Assembly: GCA_017305715.1 (NCBI GenBank)
Contig: JAFKKG010000014.1
Location: forward strand, 1 to 64,000
Length of the DNA: 64,000 nt
Origin: Hyphomicrobiales bacterium
GTDB lineage: Bacteria; Pseudomonadota; Alphaproteobacteria; Rhizobiales; Xanthobacteraceae
Direction: 5' to 3'
Below, piece by piece: positions 49,900 to 59,376 of this stretch; position 1 is the first letter of the stretch; each line of letters opens with the position of its first letter. The notes beneath the pieces were generated by a model. The model had not been told where the DNA came from and did no database searches. It saw only the letters and a program-made list of their open reading frames with translations. A program made the position numbers and the translations under genes.

Positions 49900-50095
49900 T
49901 TCGTTCTCCATTTTCTGAGCAAGCGGAAACCGGAGCGCAAGTTTGGCCCCTCCGCGATGAGACGATCTCATCGGGAACAGATTTGCCGTGATTTCGGTAT
50001 GCGCGGTGTGATGGCAGTCACAGTGCGGTGGATCACGAACCGGCATGGTCGCTCCCGATCAACGGCGCGCGGCGCCACAGCAATGGAGCGGGACC

Positions 50096-50299
50096 ATGAA
50101 CAACGAAAATTCGATTCTGAGCGACGCCGCCCTCGACGAAGTCGCCGGCGGGTTCAACTTTGGAAGCTTCTTCGGCATCCCGTCGATGCCCTCCCTCCCC
50201 CATGCGCCGACGCCGAAGTCGTTGTTCGCCTCCGCCTCCAACTATGTGGTCTCGCATAGCCCGGTCGGAGCGATCGGTCGCGCGCTGAAGTTCTGGTAG
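50096..50299 (+). CDS. Double-glycine-leader peptide (bacteriocin-like)
   Basis: A 67-residue peptide. The leader ILSDAALDEVAGG ends in a Gly-Gly cleavage site. The predicted mature peptide (48 residues) is aromatic- and Pro-rich (FNFGSFFGIPSMPSLPHAP) and ends ALKFW. The stop codon overlaps the start of a small membrane-protein gene (TAGTG), suggesting coupling. It is divergent from the RTX gene. No peptidase-ABC exporter is in the window. Confidence 0.72.
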   Translation: MNNENSILSDAALDEVAGGFNFGSFFGIPSMPSLPHAPTPKSLFASASNYVVSHSPVGAIGRALKFW

Positions 50300-50463
50300 T
50301 GGCAGCCATGGCCCAGGTCGCGGCGGTCGCTGCGGGCCTGGCGATTCTCGCCGCGGCTCATTTCGACTTCTGGAACCGCAGCCTGTTGAAGAGCGCGGCT
50401 GTTGCCGTCGGCCTTGCCCTGGTTGCCGCGTGGCTGATCGCGGCGTCGCGGGCGATTGGCTGA
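50299..50463 (+). CDS. Small two-helix membrane protein
   Basis: A 54-residue frame from a GTG at 50299 overlapping the preceding stop (TAGTG); an ATG at 50308 gives 51 residues. It consists of two hydrophobic helices (AAVAAGLAILAAA and AAVAVGLALVAAWLIAA) joined by HFDFWNRSLLKS. Size, topology and coupling to the leader-peptide gene suggest an immunity or accessory role. It could also be an uncharacterised small membrane protein. Confidence 0.6.
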   Translation: MAAMAQVAAVAAGLAILAAAHFDFWNRSLLKSAAVAVGLALVAAWLIAASRAIG

Positions 50464-50510
50464 CGTGTTTTCCTGACGCGAACCGATATCCGCTTCGCTC
50501 GAAAACGCTC
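50464..50510. repeat. GTTTTCC...GAAAACGC repeat, reverse orientation
   Basis: GTTTTCCTGACGCGAACC and TCGCTCGAAAACGC match the reverse complement of the 27221/29716 family. It separates the small membrane protein from the convergent coiled-coil gene. Confidence 0.65.
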
Positions 50511-51019
50511 TACGAGGCGACGGTCAGGTCGGCTTCCGCCAGCCGGCTCTTTCGCACGGCGAACGCCTCGTTCACCGTCTCCATGAAGCGGCCGAGCCAC
50601 TGCTCGGCGGTCTGTGCACGCAATTCCGCCTCGGCGAGTTGTCGTTCAAGCTCCCCGGCCCTCGCCACGCTTGCGGTCAGTTGGTTCGCAAGGTCGGCCA
50701 TCCGCTCATGCGCTTCCTGCCGTTCGGATCGCGCCTGCTGCATCAGCTCGAACGCCTTGGTCTGAATCCTGGCGGATTGCTCTTCCATCGACTGCATGGT
50801 TTGAGCCGCACCGCTGACGAGCTCCAGCGCCTGCAGATAGTCGGACGGCGCACGCCCTGGATTCGAAGGATGTTCGCCGGCCAGTTCGCCGTTCGGGGTG
50901 TTGAGCCTGTCGATCAACCCGCTGACGCGGCGCGCGGTTGATGGGGCGACGAGTTCATGCAGTTGATAGACGCTTGCCGAACCCCTCGATCGCGCTTGGG
51001 CAATTCTGCTCTCGGCCAT
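50510..51019 (-). CDS. Coiled-coil protein of unknown function
   Basis: A 169-residue soluble protein. A roughly 75-residue N-terminal part (SASVYQLHELVAPSTARRV) precedes a long coiled coil (about 85-155; MEEQSARIQTKAFELMQQAR, ELERQLAEAELRAQTAEQWL). There is no membrane helix. The ATG at 51019 is used rather than 51070. A perfect CtrA-type box lies about 60 bp upstream, hinting at cell-cycle-linked expression. The function is unknown. Confidence 0.75.
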   Translation of the reverse strand: MAESRIAQARSRGSASVYQLHELVAPSTARRVSGLIDRLNTPNGELAGEHPSNPGRAPSDYLQALELVSGAAQTMQSMEEQSARIQTKAFELMQQARSERQEAHERMADLANQLTASVARAGELERQLAEAELRAQTAEQWLGRFMETVNEAFAVRKSRLAEADLTVAS

Positions 51020-51076
51020 TGCGTAAGCTCCCCTGTGATGCGCCTTCCGCCACACCCAAGAAATCGCCAATTTATG

Positions 51077-51092
51077 GTTAATAAACCGTTAA
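51077..51092 (-). promoter_or_regulatory. CtrA-type binding box upstream of the coiled-coil gene
   Basis: Read on the minus strand it is TTAA-CGGTTTA-TTAAC, a perfect TTAA-N7-TTAAC, 58-73 bp before the ATG at 51019. This is the second perfect box in the window. Regulation by CtrA is inferred. Confidence 0.55.
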
Positions 51093-51124
51093 TCCCGGCA
51101 AATCCCCGGGGAATTTCGCGCGCC

Positions 51125-51157
51125 AAAAAGCCCGCTCCGCGTCGCCGTGGAGCGGGC
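51125..51157 (-). terminator. Rho-independent terminator of the metallo-hydrolase gene
   Basis: On the minus strand a 9-bp perfect stem GCCCGCTCC/GGAGCGGGC with a 10-nt loop is followed by TTTTT. It starts 17 bp after the stop codon. Confidence 0.85.
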
Positions 51158-51173
51158 CGATCGACGTGTGGCC

Positions 51174-52145
51174 TCAGAGGTTCATCTGCATCGCCGAGGG
51201 ATAATAATGGAAGCCTTCGCTGGTCTTGGCGATGTGGCCATAACCGGGCCAGGCGAAGTGATAGGACATGACCGGGATCTTGTTGGCCGCGATAGTGTCG
51301 AGCAGCCGCACCCGCGTCTCCGCGGCCTGCTTCGGATCGCTGTCATAGGAGAATTGCATGCGCGGCTTCTCCAGCAGCAGCACCGGGTGGTGCGTGAGAT
51401 CTCCCATGAAGCAGAAGGATTTGCCCGCCGAACTCACCATGAAGATGGTGTGGCCCACGGTGTGGCCGGGGGCCGCCATCGCCGTCACGCCGGGCAGGAA
51501 TTCCTGGTTGTCCTTGATGAACACCAGGCGGTCGCGCACCGGCAGCAAATTCTTGCGGGCGTGCACCACGAAATCCTTCAACGGGCTGCCGAGCTTGCCT
51601 TCATCGGTCCAGAAGTCGAAATCGCTCTGGGTGATGTAGTATTGTGCGTTGGGGAATAACGGCTTGTCGTCGGCGCCGACGATGCCGCCGATATGGTCGA
51701 TATGGGCGTGCGACAGCACCACCGCATCGATGTCGCCGGGCTTGATACCGGCTTCCGCCATGCTCTTCTGCTGGCGGCCGGTGGTGGGCCCGAACGCCTT
51801 CGAAGTGCCCATGCCGGTGTCGAACAGGATCAGCTTGTCGCCGGTGTTGACGATTGGCGAGTTCTGCTCGAGCACGACATTGTCGGGCGACAGGAAATTG
51901 TCCGTCAGCATCTTCTTCACTTCTTCATCCGGCACGCCCACGAAGGTGCCCTTGGGCGGACCGAGCGGCAGCGGGCCGTCGGAGACCACGGTTACTTCGG
52001 CGTCACCGAGAATGAAGCGATGCCAGTAAGGCGTCTGCGTGCCGAGTTTCGGCGCCCTGGCCAGCGCGCTGCCGCCGAGCAGGGTTGAGGCGCCGAGGCC
52101 GGCGCCGAGAGCAAGCAGGGACCGTCGCGATACATCCATCGTCAT
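51174..52145 (-). CDS. Tat-exported metallo-beta-lactamase-fold hydrolase
   Basis: A 323-residue protein. A twin-arginine signal (SRRSLLALGAG, residues 6-16) is cleaved near ALARA. The metal site is HAHIDHIGG (His146, His148, Asp150, His151), with further ligands in APGHTVGHT and MGDLTHHP. The substrate is unknown; the family includes lactonases and related periplasmic esterases. An ATG at 52139 is an alternative start. It has its own terminator. Confidence 0.88.
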   Translation of the reverse strand: MTMDVSRRSLLALGAGLGASTLLGGSALARAPKLGTQTPYWHRFILGDAEVTVVSDGPLPLGPPKGTFVGVPDEEVKKMLTDNFLSPDNVVLEQNSPIVNTGDKLILFDTGMGTSKAFGPTTGRQQKSMAEAGIKPGDIDAVVLSHAHIDHIGGIVGADDKPLFPNAQYYITQSDFDFWTDEGKLGSPLKDFVVHARKNLLPVRDRLVFIKDNQEFLPGVTAMAAPGHTVGHTIFMVSSAGKSFCFMGDLTHHPVLLLEKPRMQFSYDSDPKQAAETRVRLLDTIAANKIPVMSYHFAWPGYGHIAKTSEGFHYYPSAMQMNL

Positions 52146-52325
52146 GGGTCTTCCTCCATTATTTTTTGTCGCATTTGGCGTTGCCGCCCGGACAGATTCA
52201 TCCGCAGCTACAGGCTGCGCCCGCGGCCGAAAATTGGCAAGTGGGATTAGACGCGCCGCGGCCTCGCCCGGGAAAGGTGCAGACGCAAACCCGGCGGAGA
52301 AATGTCCTGGAAGATTATTTCTCGA

Positions 52326-53273
52326 CTATTTTTTGGCCCGCTTCGCCTCGATGGTGTCCCAAACCTTGGCAGCGACATCCGGACCGTTGAGCCGAGCGAT
52401 GGCGCGGATACCCGTGGGGGAGGTGACGTTGATCTCGGTGAGGTTGCCGTCGATCACGTCGATGCCGACCAGGAGCAGGCCGCGCGCGCGCAAATGCGGG
52501 CCGAGCGTGGCGCAGATCTCGCGCTCGCGCTCCGACAGGTCGGTGGCCTGGGCGGCGCCGCCGCGCACCATGTTGGAGCGCAGATCGTCGGCGGCGGGCA
52601 CGCGGTTGACGGCGCCGGCGAATTCGCCGTCGACCAGGATGATGCGCTTGTCGCCGTGCTTGACCTCGGGCAGGAAGCGCTGGATCACCCACGGCTCGCG
52701 GAAGGTGACCGAGAACATGTCGAACAGCGAGCCGAAATTCATGTCCTGCGGCATCACGCGGAAAACCGCCGCGCCGCCATGGCCGTGCAACGGTTTCATG
52801 ACGACGGCGCCATGCTCGTCGCGGAATGAATTGATTTCATCGAGATCGCGCGAGATCAGCGTCGGCGGCATCAAATGCGGAAAGTTCAGCACGAACAGTT
52901 TTTCCGGCGCGTTGCGCACGCTGGCGGGATCGTTGACGACCAGCGTCCTGGGGTGGATCCGCTCCAACAGATGCGTCGAGGTGATGTAGGCGAGATCGAA
53001 TGGCGGATCCTGCCGCAGCAGGATCACGTCGAAGGCGGCAAGCGGTTCGCGCTTGGGCTCACCCAGGGTGAAGTGATTGCCGACCTCGTCGCGCACGGTC
53101 AGCACCTGCACCGGCGCCACCAGCTCCTCGCCGCGCAGCGAGAGCTTGTCGGGGGTGTAGTAGGAAATCGAATGCCCGCGCTTCTGCGCTTCCAATAACA
53201 GCGCAAAGGTCGAATCGCCGCGGATGTTGATACGCGCGATGGGGTCCATCTGGACGGCGATATTCAGCTTCAT
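52326..53273 (-). CDS. gshB: Glutathione synthetase
   Basis: A 315-residue ATP-grasp ligase joining gamma-glutamylcysteine and glycine. It opens with [20 protein letters not shown] and contains [23 protein letters not shown], the glycine-rich [13 protein letters not shown] loop and [19 protein letters not shown]. It has full family length. It is downstream of yraN (31-bp gap) in a leftward rsmI-yraN-gshB run. Confidence 0.96.
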   Translation of the reverse strand: MKLNIAVQMDPIARINIRGDSTFALLLEAQKRGHSISYYTPDKLSLRGEELVAPVQVLTVRDEVGNHFTLGEPKREPLAAFDVILLRQDPPFDLAYITSTHLLERIHPRTLVVNDPASVRNAPEKLFVLNFPHLMPPTLISRDLDEINSFRDEHGAVVMKPLHGHGGAAVFRVMPQDMNFGSLFDMFSVTFREPWVIQRFLPEVKHGDKRIILVDGEFAGAVNRVPAADDLRSNMVRGGAAQATDLSEREREICATLGPHLRARGLLLVGIDVIDGNLTEINVTSPTGIRAIARLNGPDVAAKVWDTIEAKRAKK

Positions 53274-53304
53274 GTTGTGGGTCCGGGTCTCTGGAGAAGG
53301 TACT

Positions 53305-53715
53305 CTAACTGGCGTCGAACGCCGCTAACAGATGGCGTGGCAGGCGCCGCGGCGCAATCAAAATGGCGTCGAATCGCAGCTCAAATTCGGCATGCTCGGG
53401 ATGCGCCATCAGCCAGGCCTGCGCGGCGTCGATGATCCGCCCCTGCTGGCGCGGCGTGACCGCATGGGCGGCGTCATCGAGCCGGGCTCTGGCCTTGACC
53501 TCGATGAAGGCGATCAGATTGCGTTTTTTGGCGACGATATCGATCTCGCCGTAGGGGGTTTTGAAACGCTTGGCGAGGATGCGGTAGCCCTTGGCCATCA
53601 GGAACGCGGCGGCGCGGGTTTCGGCCGACAGCCCGGTTTTGAACGCCGCGACCCGCTCCGGCGCGGCGCGTTTTGTCGGGGCGTCGGGCGGCGTGGCGCC
53701 GTCAGGCTTCGCCAT
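53305..53715 (-). CDS. YraN-family (UPF0102) putative nuclease
   Basis: A 136-residue protein with the endonuclease-like core [31 protein letters not shown] and FIEVKARAR (the E/D...EVK pattern of PD-(D/E)XK enzymes). The biological role is unsettled. The ATG at 53715 overlaps rsmI by 14 bp; position right after rsmI is the common arrangement. Confidence 0.9.
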   Translation of the reverse strand: MAKPDGATPPDAPTKRAAPERVAAFKTGLSAETRAAAFLMAKGYRILAKRFKTPYGEIDIVAKKRNLIAFIEVKARARLDDAAHAVTPRQQGRIIDAAQAWLMAHPEHAEFELRFDAILIAPRRLPRHLLAAFDAS

Positions 53716-54661
53716 CATCCTCTCCGTCGCGGCGGTCTTTGGCAAGCTCGAGCGCGCGGGCATAGACCTCGCGGCGCGGCCGGCCGGACAGTTCGACGGC
53801 GTTCGCCACCGCATCCTTGACGCTGCCCTGGGCAAGCGATGACCGCAACAGATCGTCGAGGTCTTGCGGCGTCATGGTCAGGGCGTCGGGGCGGGGCGGG
53901 CCGACCACCAGCACGAATTCGCCGCGGGTTTCCAGCGTGTCGGCAGCCTTCGCCAGCTCGGCGAGCGGGGCGCGCAAGATCTCTTCGTGCAGCTTCGTCA
54001 GCTCGCGGCAGATCGCAGCATCCCGCCCGCTCATGATGCTGGCGAGATCGCCAAGCGTGTCGGCGATGCGGTTGCCGGATTCGAACATCACGAGCGTGGC
54101 GTCGATCCGGGAAAGCTCCGATAGCCGCGAGCGGCGCGCCTGCTCCTTGGCGGGCAAAAAGCCTTCGAAGAAAAACCGGTCGGTCGGCAAGGCCGCGACC
54201 GACAGCGCCGTCAGAACCGAGGAGGCGCCGGGCACCGCGATCACGGCATGGCCGGCGGCGCAGACCTCGCGCACCAGCTTGAAGCCGGGATCGGAAATCA
54301 GGGGCGTGCCGGCGTCCGAGACCAGCGCGATCGAGGCGCCCTGCGCCAGTTTTTCCAGGATTTTCGGCCGCGCCATCACGGCGTTGTGCTCGTGATATTG
54401 CTTCAATTGGGCCGAAATCCCGTAACGCTCGGTCAGCCGGCGGGTGATGCGGGTGTCCTCGCAGGCGATGATGTCGACGCCGGCGAGCGTCTCCAGCCCC
54501 CGCAGCGTGATATCGCCGAGATGGCCGATCGGGGTGGCCACCAGATACAGCCCGGGAACCGGCTTCGGGGCGGTCAGGATCTGGCCATGGATCAAAAATG
54601 TGCGGTCCGTCGAACCCGGTTCGGCGTCAGACCCGTGGTTGGAGCTGGCTTTTGCGCGCAT
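53702..54661 (-). CDS. rsmI: 16S rRNA (cytidine1402-2'-O)-methyltransferase RsmI
   Basis: A 319-residue SAM methyltransferase. [19 protein letters not shown], the [10 protein letters not shown] motif and [16 protein letters not shown] are hallmark segments (quoted in part). It 2'-O-methylates C1402 of 16S rRNA. The N-terminal 35 residues are poorly conserved, so a later start is possible. It is first in rsmI-yraN-gshB and diverges from the PBP-activator gene. Confidence 0.95.
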   Translation of the reverse strand: MRAKASSNHGSDAEPGSTDRTFLIHGQILTAPKPVPGLYLVATPIGHLGDITLRGLETLAGVDIIACEDTRITRRLTERYGISAQLKQYHEHNAVMARPKILEKLAQGASIALVSDAGTPLISDPGFKLVREVCAAGHAVIAVPGASSVLTALSVAALPTDRFFFEGFLPAKEQARRSRLSELSRIDATLVMFESGNRIADTLGDLASIMSGRDAAICRELTKLHEEILRAPLAELAKAADTLETRGEFVLVVGPPRPDALTMTPQDLDDLLRSSLAQGSVKDAVANAVELSGRPRREVYARALELAKDRRDGEDDGEA

Positions 54662-54894
54662 AATACCAATCTAAAGGGGCAGGGGCGCCAGCGCTACAGC
54701 GCGGTGGCCGGACAATTCAGCCGGCGCTCTGCACGACGGGAGGGAGGCTGACGGCCCGCAACCGGCAACGAAGCCGCGGTGCCATAATCCTTTTGTTTTG
54801 GTTAACTATTCGACGACAATATGCCTGAATCCACCCCCCTCAATCAGGAGGTTGGAGTCCTGGCCGATCGTGGTCGGTCAAGAGAAGAGATACG

Positions 54895-56172
54895 ATGGTA
54901 GGCCCGCCCAATTGCAAGCCTGGATCTTCGGATTCTGCGCCGTCACGTCCCCCCTCGTCACGGCCTCAGTCTTCGCATCCGAAGGCCGGGGGCGCGACCC
55001 GGCGGACGGCGGTCGGCCTTATTCTCGGCGCGCCGCTGCTTGGCGCCTGCGCCGGCGTTCAGCAAAGCCTCAGCCAGTTTTCCAACCCGTTTGCCTCGCC
55101 GCAGCCGGAAGCCGGGCCAACCGGCCCACAGCAGCAACCGCTTTCGGTCGGCACCGGCGGGGTCAAGGTCGGCCTGATCCTGCCGCTCTCGGCCGCCGGC
55201 AATGCCGGGCTCGCGGCGCAGTCGATGCGCAACGCCGCCGAAATGGCGCTGGCCGAGTTCCAGAACCCCAACGTCCAGCTCCTGATCAAGGATGACGGCG
55301 GCTCGCCGCAGGGCGCGGGCCAGGGAGCCCAGCAGGCGCTCAGCGAAGGCGCGGAGATCATCCTGGGGCCGCTGTTTGCGCAATCGGTTCCGGCCGTCGC
55401 GCAGCAGACGCGTACGCGCGGTGTTTCCGTGATCGCGTTCTCGACCGATTCCAGCATCGCCGGACGCGGCGTGTATCTGCTGAGCTTCCTGCCGGAATCC
55501 GACGTCAACCGGATCGTCGAGTATTCGGCCGGCATCGGCAAGAAATCCTTTGCGGCCCTGCTGCCCGACAACGCCTATGGCAATGTGGTGGAAGCCGCCT
55601 TCAAGCAGGCGGCGGCGCGCAAGGGCGGCCGCATCGTCGCGTTCGAAAAATACGGCGCCGACCGCTCGGGCCCCGCCCGCACCGTGGCGCAGGCGCTCGG
55701 ATCGGCCGATGCGCTGTTCCTCGCCGATGATGGCGACTCGGTGGTGGCGGCGGCGGACGCGCTCACGGCCGCGGGCGCAAATCTGCGCAACATCCAGCTG
55801 CTCGGCACCGGCCTGTGGGACAATCCGCGGGTATTCGCGAGCCCTGCGTTGCAGGGCGGTCTCTATGCGGCGCCCGATCCGTCCGGCTTTCGCAGTTTTG
55901 CCGGCCGCTACCGCACCAAATATGGCAGCGAGCCCGTGCGCACCGCGACGCTGGCCTATGACGCGGTGGCGCTGGTCGCCGCCTTGTCGCGCACGCAGGG
56001 CGCGCAGCGCTTTGCGCCGGAAACGCTGACCAACCCGTCGGGCTTCGCCGGCATCGATGGCCTGTTCCGTTTCCGCTCCGACGGCACCAATGAGCGGGGG
56101 CTTGCCGTGATGAAGGTGGCGCAGGGCGGCGCGACGCCGGTGGCGGGTTCGCCGAAGAGTTTTGGCGCGTAA
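54895..56172 (+). CDS. Penicillin-binding protein activator-like lipoprotein
   Basis: A 425-residue lipoprotein with a periplasmic-binding-protein fold. The lipobox is LLGAC (Cys52), after an unusually long Pro/Ser-rich N-terminus. Core segments VGLILPLSAAGNAGLA and ILGPLFAQSVPAVAQ fit the LpoA/LppC and ABC substrate-binding superfamily. Beside rsmI-yraN this family is usually annotated as a PBP activator. A GAGAAGAGA ribosome site precedes the ATG. Confidence 0.83.
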   Translation: MVGPPNCKPGSSDSAPSRPPSSRPQSSHPKAGGATRRTAVGLILGAPLLGACAGVQQSLSQFSNPFASPQPEAGPTGPQQQPLSVGTGGVKVGLILPLSAAGNAGLAAQSMRNAAEMALAEFQNPNVQLLIKDDGGSPQGAGQGAQQALSEGAEIILGPLFAQSVPAVAQQTRTRGVSVIAFSTDSSIAGRGVYLLSFLPESDVNRIVEYSAGIGKKSFAALLPDNAYGNVVEAAFKQAAARKGGRIVAFEKYGADRSGPARTVAQALGSADALFLADDGDSVVAAADALTAAGANLRNIQLLGTGLWDNPRVFASPALQGGLYAAPDPSGFRSFAGRYRTKYGSEPVRTATLAYDAVALVAALSRTQGAQRFAPETLTNPSGFAGIDGLFRFRSDGTNERGLAVMKVAQGGATPVAGSPKSFGA

Positions 56173-56174
56173 AT

Positions 56175-57014
56175 CTAGGTTGTCGCCTTCGCGAATTCCG
56201 CCTCGTAGCGGCGGCGGTTGCTCCAATAAATGTTGGCGAACAGCGCGGCTTCCTGGCGGTAGGGGATGTTATCGTCGGCGTCCTGGCTGGCCTGCGCTTC
56301 GATCCAGGCCGCATGATGCGCGATCGCGCCTGACCGGTCGCCGCGCAGCGCTCTGATCTGGAACTCGAACATGTGGCTCTCGATCTCCAGATAGCGATCG
56401 TACCAGCACGTCGACCACTGCCGGTTCTGCAGCGCGAAGCGGCGGATCCAGCGTTCCGTCAGATCCATTTCGTGCTCGGGTTTTGAAAACATTACGTCGC
56501 GCCGGGCTTCCTGCAAGGTCTCGATCGCGACCGGTTTGTTCTTGGCCCACAGCGTCTGCATCGCGGGGTCGGAAAGGTAGCGGTCGGCATAGATCGGATG
56601 CGCAAAGGCCTGTTCGCGCAGTTGTGGAATTTCAAAATAGACGCGGATCTCCGAACAGACACTGGCCTTCAATTCATTGTCTTCCATCTTGCGGTGGAAG
56701 GCATCAAAGCCGATGCCGGGGAAGTACGGCATGAAGGCGGCGTGGAACATCTCGTGCAGGCGGTAGAGATCTTCGATCGCGGGATTGTCGTACGTGCGGT
56801 TCATGGTGACGCCCCACCATGAACAGAAATGCGCGCGCTCCAGTCGGTCGTCGGTCGTGTCGCAGAACAGCCGCGGCAGGCTGGTGAATTGTTCGACGAT
56901 GTCATGGATGAAGCCGCGGTTCGTGTGCGAGGCGCGGATCGGTGCGCTGCGCCACAGCCCGTGCACATGGGCGTGAATCTCTTTCGCATCCGTCAGGATG
57001 ACAGCGTTCTTCAC
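56175..57014 (-). CDS. Uncharacterised protein with an HExxH motif
   Basis: A 279-residue, Trp/His/Tyr-rich soluble protein starting at a GTG that overlaps the preceding PLP-enzyme stop (GTGA). Residues 87-91 read HEMFH, an HExxH metal-binding pattern, followed by acidic MEDNE. No gluzincin family or other known domain is recognised, and no signal peptide is present. Coupling implies it works with the PLP enzyme, perhaps as a metal-dependent oxygenase or hydrolase partner; this is inference. Confidence 0.7.
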   Translation of the reverse strand: MKNAVILTDAKEIHAHVHGLWRSAPIRASHTNRGFIHDIVEQFTSLPRLFCDTTDDRLERAHFCSWWGVTMNRTYDNPAIEDLYRLHEMFHAAFMPYFPGIGFDAFHRKMEDNELKASVCSEIRVYFEIPQLREQAFAHPIYADRYLSDPAMQTLWAKNKPVAIETLQEARRDVMFSKPEHEMDLTERWIRRFALQNRQWSTCWYDRYLEIESHMFEFQIRALRGDRSGAIAHHAAWIEAQASQDADDNIPYRQEAALFANIYWSNRRRYEAEFAKATT

Positions 57015-58108
57015 GATTTGCCTCCGATGGGGCCTGCGGTGCCGATCATTTCGGCCATGATGGGCGTCAAACACAGCCGCAGGCGTGCCTGGGGATCGCC
57101 GGCCGGGCGGCGCAGGAAATCCGCCAGCGCGCGGTCGGTGCCGGCGGTTGCGTCTGCCTGCGCCAGTACGCTGACGTCGCAGGGCGAGAGCGCTAGATCG
57201 AGGCGCTGGCCGATTTGAATCGCGGCCTCGCGCTGCACGCGCTTATACCGCCGCGGCAGATCGAACACATCGTGGCGTTCCAGCAGCGCGATGCCGAGTT
57301 GCAGTGAGGTGAGATTCTTGAACCATTGATTGCCGAACAGGCTTGGCATTGCGCTACGGCACAACATGCCGCCGATGCGGTCGTAATAGACCCCGAACGG
57401 TTTTGACAGGCTGAACGCCAGCGCCTGCACGGCCGGACTGTCCGCGGCAAATCGCAGGGCCGGTTGCTCGGCGATGGAACCGACATAGGTGACGTCGAGC
57501 AGCACGCGGGGATTTTCGGCGCCGGCTGCGAGCTGTGCCAGAAAATCATTGGCGTGCGGCCAGACATTGCCGTCGATCGCCGATGGCTGGCTCAGGCAGA
57601 ACAGGGCGTCACGCGGCAGCGTGCGTCCGACCGTCTGCCAATCGGCACGAGGATGTTCGATCACCGCAATGCCGCAGGCCTCGGCATAGGCCTTGTAGCC
57701 TTCATACTCGCCGGCGAACACATGCACTTGCGGATTGAATTTTTCGACGCGGGCGCGATTGCCGTAGGCCGCGATGACATGAAACAGCGCCTCGCTGCCG
57801 CCGGCGGTCGGATAACGCCACGGGAAACCGGCCGCATCGATCGCGATCACGGGTGCGGCCCACGCCATCCAGCGCCCGATGAAGGCTTCATGCGCGGCGA
57901 ATTGCTTGCCCGTCCAGGCGTCGCGGAATTGTTCGAGATGGCGGCGGCGGGCGGCGTCCGGCCCGTCAACGGCATTGCCGAGAATAAAATTCTTGGCGGC
58001 TTCGGTCTCGGGCGTGACCAGCGCATACACGGTCTTGCTCGCGCCGGCAGCTTTGACGCGGCGGTCGAGCTCGGGATCGTGGATCGGCGGGGTGATGGTC
58101 ATGCGCAT
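57011..58108 (-). CDS. Uncharacterised fold-type I PLP-dependent enzyme (aminotransferase-like)
   Basis: A 365-residue protein. Fold-type I features are GGSEALFHVI (phosphate-binding helix), LLDVTYVGS (Asp binding the pyridine N) and FSLSKPFGVYYDRIGG (Schiff-base Lys). Spacing resembles aminotransferases and related lyases, but no specific subfamily is recognised. It is the first gene of a coupled pair with the HExxH protein. ATG codons at 58108 and 58102 are both possible. Confidence 0.75.
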   Translation of the reverse strand: MRMTITPPIHDPELDRRVKAAGASKTVYALVTPETEAAKNFILGNAVDGPDAARRRHLEQFRDAWTGKQFAAHEAFIGRWMAWAAPVIAIDAAGFPWRYPTAGGSEALFHVIAAYGNRARVEKFNPQVHVFAGEYEGYKAYAEACGIAVIEHPRADWQTVGRTLPRDALFCLSQPSAIDGNVWPHANDFLAQLAAGAENPRVLLDVTYVGSIAEQPALRFAADSPAVQALAFSLSKPFGVYYDRIGGMLCRSAMPSLFGNQWFKNLTSLQLGIALLERHDVFDLPRRYKRVQREAAIQIGQRLDLALSPCDVSVLAQADATAGTDRALADFLRRPAGDPQARLRLCLTPIMAEMIGTAGPIGGKS

Positions 58109-58194
58109 GGCGGTTGGGACGAAATCCGTCGACCCAATTTATCACAGCGGACCGCGCAGCGTCCGAATTCTCACGGCTTTGGCTTATCAAACCT

Positions 58195-59376
58195 TTACGC
58201 GGCGAGATCGGCGACGACGGCGTCCAGCACCGGGAAGCCGGCCTGCGTCACGCGCAGCCTGCCGTCGGGATCGACGATAATCGCGCCTTCTTCGCGCAGC
58301 ACCGCGATCCGGCCGGGATCGAGCGTGCGCCCCGACAGCGCGGCGTAGCGCTTGGGATCGATGCCTTCGGCGAGGCGCAATCCCATCAGCAAGAATTCGT
58401 CGGCGCGCTCTTCCGAGTTGAGGATATCGTCGGTAACAAACCCGTGGCCGTTGGCTTCGACGCGCATCAACCAGGCCTCGGGGCGTTTTTCGGTCGCGAT
58501 CGCGTGCCTCGCGCCATCGATGTCGAGTCGGGCATGCGCGCCCGGACCGATGCCGGCATATTCCTCGCCGCGCCAGTAGACGAGATTGTGTTTGCACTCC
58601 GCGCCCGGCCGCGCGTGGTTGGAAATCTCGTAGGAGGGGAGGCCATGCGCGGCGCAGACATCCTGCGTCACGTCATACAGCGCGCGGGCGACGGCCTCGT
58701 CCGGCGTCTTCAGCTTGCCCGCGGCGTGCAAGCCGAAGAACGGCGTGCCTTCCTCGATGGTGAGCTGATAGAGCGACAGATGTTCGGCGGCTTCCGAAAT
58801 CGCCAGCTTCAATTCATCGGCCCACATCTGCGGCGTCTGGTCGGGGCGGGCGTAGATCAGGTCGAACGAATAACGATCGAATGCGGAGCGCGCGATGGCA
58901 ACGGCGTCCAGCGCTTCGCGGGCGCTGTGCAGCCGGCCCAATGCCTTCAGCGAAACGTCATCCAGCGCCTGCACGCCGAGCGACACCCGGTTGACGCCGG
59001 CGGCGCGATAGCCGCGGAACCGCGTCGCCTCGACGCTGGTGGGGTTGGCCTCCAGCGTCACTTCGACATCATCAGCCACGCGCCAGTGTTTTCCGATCGA
59101 ATCCAGGATCGCGCCAACCGTCTGCGGCTGCATCAATGATGGCGTTCCGCCGCCGAGGAAGATCGAGGTGACTTCCCGTCCCGGCGCGCGGGCGGCGGAA
59201 GTTTCGATCTCGCGCGCAAAGGCATTGATGAACCGCGGCTCGTCGATCGGGGCGTGCCGGACATGGCTGTTGAAATCGCAGTACGGGCATTTCGACAGGC
59301 AGAACGGCCAATGCACGTATACGCCGAAAGCGTCCTTGCTGTTCTCCGAGCTCTTGGGGCGTTCAAGGCTACCCAA
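58195..59376 (-). CDS. hemW: HemW, radical-SAM heme chaperone family
   Basis: A 393-residue radical-SAM protein of the HemN-like clade. The cluster motif is [13 protein letters not shown] (CxxxCxxC with an extra Cys). YVHWPF before it and [10 protein letters not shown] after it are HemW hallmarks. HemW binds heme and is not the coproporphyrinogen oxidase. The start is taken as TTG 59376, overlapping rdgB by 8 bp; the longer frame covers rdgB antisense-free coding and is not credible. Confidence 0.9.
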   Translation of the reverse strand: MGSLERPKSSENSKDAFGVYVHWPFCLSKCPYCDFNSHVRHAPIDEPRFINAFAREIETSAARAPGREVTSIFLGGGTPSLMQPQTVGAILDSIGKHWRVADDVEVTLEANPTSVEATRFRGYRAAGVNRVSLGVQALDDVSLKALGRLHSAREALDAVAIARSAFDRYSFDLIYARPDQTPQMWADELKLAISEAAEHLSLYQLTIEEGTPFFGLHAAGKLKTPDEAVARALYDVTQDVCAAHGLPSYEISNHARPGAECKHNLVYWRGEEYAGIGPGAHARLDIDGARHAIATEKRPEAWLMRVEANGHGFVTDDILNSEERADEFLLMGLRLAEGIDPKRYAALSGRTLDPGRIAVLREEGAIIVDPDGRLRVTQAGFPVLDAVVADLAA

